Assembly (NCBI GenBank): GCA_030604505.1
Contig: JAUVVT010000085.1
Span: 1 to 7,130, forward strand
DNA length: 7,130 nucleotides
Source of the DNA: a bacterium
GTDB taxonomy: Bacteria; SM23-31; JAUVVT01
Direction of reading: 5' to 3'
In this document: piece by piece, positions 5,209-7,130 of the stretch
Layout: every line of letters starts with the position of its first letter
How positions within the stretch are numbered: position 1 is the first letter of the stretch
The notes under the pieces: model-generated
Database searches by the model: none
The model's input: the letters and a program-made list of their open reading frames with translations, nothing else
What the model was told of the DNA's origin: nothing
Position numbers and translations under genes: made by a program

Positions 5209-7130
5209 ATGAACAATATGAATAAACACATCAAAAAATTTCTTCTGTGGTTTTTAGGCCATGCTTTTACTGTTTTTTCTTGCGTTTCAATTATCGTTTT
5301 AGGTATGGGAGCCGTTGCTTATTCAAGCACAAGCACGACTATCGGAACTAATATAAGCACAGATGGAAATTTAACTGTGAACGGCAACGTCGGGATTGGG
5401 ACAACCACGCCTTCCGCCCTCCTTTCCGTTAATGCCCCGGCGGGCAGTGCCAGCATTATAGTTGGTACTTCTACCGCCACGAGTTTTATTATTAATAAAA
5501 ACGGGTATGTGGGGATTGGGACCACAGCACCAGACAGCAAGCTGTCGGTGCTGGGCACAGCGACTCAATTACGGCTAACCTATGCCGATGGTTCTACTTA
5601 CACCAATTTCTTTACAGATGTAAATGGAGATTTACATATTGAACCAAGCGGAGGAGATGTCTTTATGCCTGGAACATTATCTCTTCCAACAATCACAGAA
5701 GGAAGCGTTCTCTTCGCTGGCACCAATGGAGCCTTGTCTCAAGACAACTCTAACTTTTATTGGGATGACTCGACCAAAGTACTTTCTGCATCAGGTTTAA
5801 CTGCAAATGGGGTTACTCTTTCACGAGTGCACGAAGTTCGTTGTATGGGAGATAGTTTAACAGCAGATGGGAGATATCCTTCCAAGCTTAATGATTTACT
5901 TGGTATTTCATGGGTAGTAATAGACAAAGGTATTTGTGGTCATGAAACTTCGCTAATGGTTCCTCGTTTTGCATCAGACATATTAGTTGATGGTGCTGAA
6001 TATGTTGTAATATGGGGAGGTATAAATGATGTAAATGGTGATATTTCTGCTGCAGACATAGAAACTAATCTTCAAGCTATGTATACAGCCGCTCATAATG
6101 CTGGATTGAAAGTAATATCTATAAACATAACTCCATTTAAAGGATGTGGTGTTTGGTCTTCGGATAGACAAACTGTGTTAGACACAGTTAATACATGGAT
6201 AGCAAATACAGCTGCTAATGTGGATTACAAAATTGATATGTATAGCCTTCTTGAAGATCCAGGTACGGCAGATACATTGTTGGCTATCTATAGTTATGAT
6301 GGATTACATCTTTCTGCTACCGGATATGAGTTGGTAGCCACAACAATCTATAATGAAGTTGATTGGACTTTAATTCCACGTAACCCTATTGATTTGGTTG
6401 ATATGATAAACATGAGTATAGATAATTATTTTAATCCTTATAATTCTAATCTATTTATTGGAAAAGAAGCTTTTAATAATGCTAATGGACTATACAATGT
6501 AGGATTAGGATATAAAGCAGGATATAATAATAATACTACTGGAGCAGGAAATGAAGGAGATTATAATATCTATCTTGGTTATGCGGCAGGTTATGGAGCA
6601 ACAGCAGCAACTAATAATACAGGACACGATAACTCTTTTGTAGGTTCTCGGGCTGGTTATCTTAATACCACAGGATACGGTAACTCTTTTGTAGGTTCTC
6701 AGTCTGGTTATCGTAATACCACAGGAGCACTAAACGCTTTTATAGGTTATTCTTCTGGTTATTCTAATACCACAGGAAGTGCCAACGCTTTTATAGGTTA
6801 TTCTTCTGGTTATAATAATACTACTGGATATGACAACACTCTTATAGGTTTTAAGGCTGGTTATTTCAATCAAACAGGAAATGATAATGTAATAATAGGA
6901 AGTTTTGCAGGAGGGGCAGGAACAGGAGGAGCAAATAGCTTTAGTTATAATACCACAATTGGTGGTAATTCAGGATATAAAATAACAACAGGAAATAATA
7001 ATGTATTCTTAGTATTTAGAACAGGATATAACCAAACCACGAACTCTAACCTTCTAATTATAGATAACCAAAATAGAGGAAGTATAGCAGAAGAAGCATT
7101 GAGTTCTTTATTATATGGTTCTTTTAATAC
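5209..7130 (+). CDS. large fibre-like surface protein with SGNH/GDSL hydrolase domain and 17-residue repeats (3'-partial)
   Basis: The frame is open from ATG 5209 to the window end, at least 640 codons without a stop. ATG 5218 is an in-frame alternative, and neither start has a clear ribosome site. Parts in order: a hydrophobic export or anchor segment (about 11-38); VGIGTT repeats (61-66 and 101-106) followed by TPSALLSV- and APDSKLSV-like tails, as in phage and CPR fibre proteins; a GSVLFAGTNGALSQDN / FYWDD stem; an SGNH hydrolase (about 206-385) with GDSLT (Ser216), Gly244 in CGHE, GGIND (Gly271, Asn273) and DGLHLS (Asp364, His367); then repeats rich in AGY and NTTG (about 418-600). The segment LLIIDNQNRG near the window end resembles the close of such repeat regions. 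A self-cleaving chaperone end is common in these proteins, but here it would lie outside the window. Likely role: an extracellular or virion fibre that deacylates a glycan, by inference from known phage-spike esterases. Confidence 0.8.
   Translation, partial: MNNMNKHIKKFLLWFLGHAFTVFSCVSIIVLGMGAVAYSSTSTTIGTNISTDGNLTVNGNVGIGTTTPSALLSVNAPAGSASIIVGTSTATSFIINKNGYVGIGTTAPDSKLSVLGTATQLRLTYADGSTYTNFFTDVNGDLHIEPSGGDVFMPGTLSLPTITEGSVLFAGTNGALSQDNSNFYWDDSTKVLSASGLTANGVTLSRVHEVRCMGDSLTADGRYPSKLNDLLGISWVVIDKGICGHETSLMVPRFASDILVDGAEYVVIWGGINDVNGDISAADIETNLQAMYTAAHNAGLKVISINITPFKGCGVWSSDRQTVLDTVNTWIANTAANVDYKIDMYSLLEDPGTADTLLAIYSYDGLHLSATGYELVATTIYNEVDWTLIPRNPIDLVDMINMSIDNYFNPYNSNLFIGKEAFNNANGLYNVGLGYKAGYNNNTTGAGNEGDYNIYLGYAAGYGATAATNNTGHDNSFVGSRAGYLNTTGYGNSFVGSQSGYRNTTGALNAFIGYSSGYSNTTGSANAFIGYSSGYNNTTGYDNTLIGFKAGYFNQTGNDNVIIGSFAGGAGTGGANSFSYNTTIGGNSGYKITTGNNNVFLVFRTGYNQTTNSNLLIIDNQNRGSIAEEALSSLLYGSFN
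5824..6363 (+). other. SGNH/GDSL hydrolase domain within the fibre-like gene
   Basis: All the SGNH blocks are present and in order: block I MGDSLT with nucleophile Ser216 (codon 5854-5856); block II Gly244 (5938-5940); block III GGIND with Asn273 (6025-6027); block V YDGLHLS with Asp364 (6298-6300) and His367 (6307-6309). The spacing fits a domain of about 180 residues with a Ser-Asp-His triad, so the enzyme is probably active. Typical substrates are acetyl or acyl esters on sugars. Confidence 0.85.
6628..6882 (+). repeat. five 51-base (17-residue) tandem repeats in the fibre-like gene
   Basis: Units start at 6628, 6679, 6730, 6781 and 6832, each exactly 17 codons on the pattern N-S/A-F-V/I-G-x-x-S/A-G-Y-x-N-x-T-G-x-x. 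A diverged sixth begins at 6883, and looser copies lie upstream from about 6460. The regular Gly and Asn/Thr positions suggest a trimeric beta-roll like the head of YadA-type adhesins. Units 3 and 4 are nearly identical in DNA, which points to recent duplication or slippage. Confidence 0.85.

Larger units (their letters stand above)
3990..7130. mobile_element. putative integrated element, left end at the tRNA anticodon loop (right end outside the window)
   Basis: Sequence of different character starts exactly where the tRNA breaks. It carries a replication-relaxation-like gene, a large fibre-like gene with phage-type repeats, long structured non-coding DNA and a shifted codon use. These are typical of integrative or phage-like elements. 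No integrase or relaxase is visible, and the matching attachment site would lie past 7130, so the boundary rests on the tRNA break alone. A contig join in a metagenome assembly would look similar. Confidence 0.5.

Noticed and set aside
5319..5568. Minus-strand open frames opposite the fibre gene
   Set aside because: They are mirror readings of the Gly/Thr/Pro-rich repeats (VGIGTT and following); two overlapping frames appear over the same bases, and neither resembles a protein family.

Overview
The window falls into two parts that meet inside a broken tRNA gene near position 3989. The left part (1-3989) looks like an ordinary chromosomal backbone of a fairly AT-rich bacterium, probably with a Gram-negative-type envelope. 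Every gene there is on the + strand: a small stand-alone cyclic-nucleotide-binding-domain protein; a single-pass membrane protein with an outside TPR region and two tandem helix-turn-helix-like units in its cytoplasmic tail; accD, the carboxyltransferase beta subunit of acetyl-CoA carboxylase; a cyclophilin-type peptidyl-prolyl isomerase; and the 5' half of tRNA-Arg(UCU). The sequence alone does not settle the phylum. The lack of other ACC genes beside accD fits lineages in which the complex is encoded at scattered loci.

The tRNA is normal through its acceptor 5' strand, D-arm, anticodon 5' stem and anticodon loop. It then stops matching at 3989/3990 and no T-arm follows. From there the sequence looks accessory. 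It begins with about 400 bases without a gene, which hold a terminator-like hairpin, an 11-base tandem repeat, a good sigma70-type promoter and a large nested inverted repeat (4264-4381). Next comes a 269-aa protein resembling the replication-relaxation family of mobile elements (winged helix followed by a nuclease-like core). Two bases after it starts a long gene that is still open at the window edge. This is best explained as the left end of an element integrated in the anticodon loop of a tRNA gene, though a metagenome assembly join at the tRNA is a real alternative.

The last gene (from 5209; at least 640 codons, no stop in the window) is the most unusual object here. It encodes an N-terminal membrane or secretion segment, two VGIGTT-type fibre repeats, a stem of the kind found in phage-fibre-like proteins, a complete SGNH/GDSL hydrolase domain with all its catalytic blocks (Ser216, Gly244, Asn273, Asp364/His367), and then 17-residue beta-roll-like repeats. 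I read it as a secreted or virion-surface fibre carrying an esterase or deacetylase. The replication-relaxation-like gene and the fibre gene are probably co-transcribed from the promoter at 4143-4170 through a highly structured leader.
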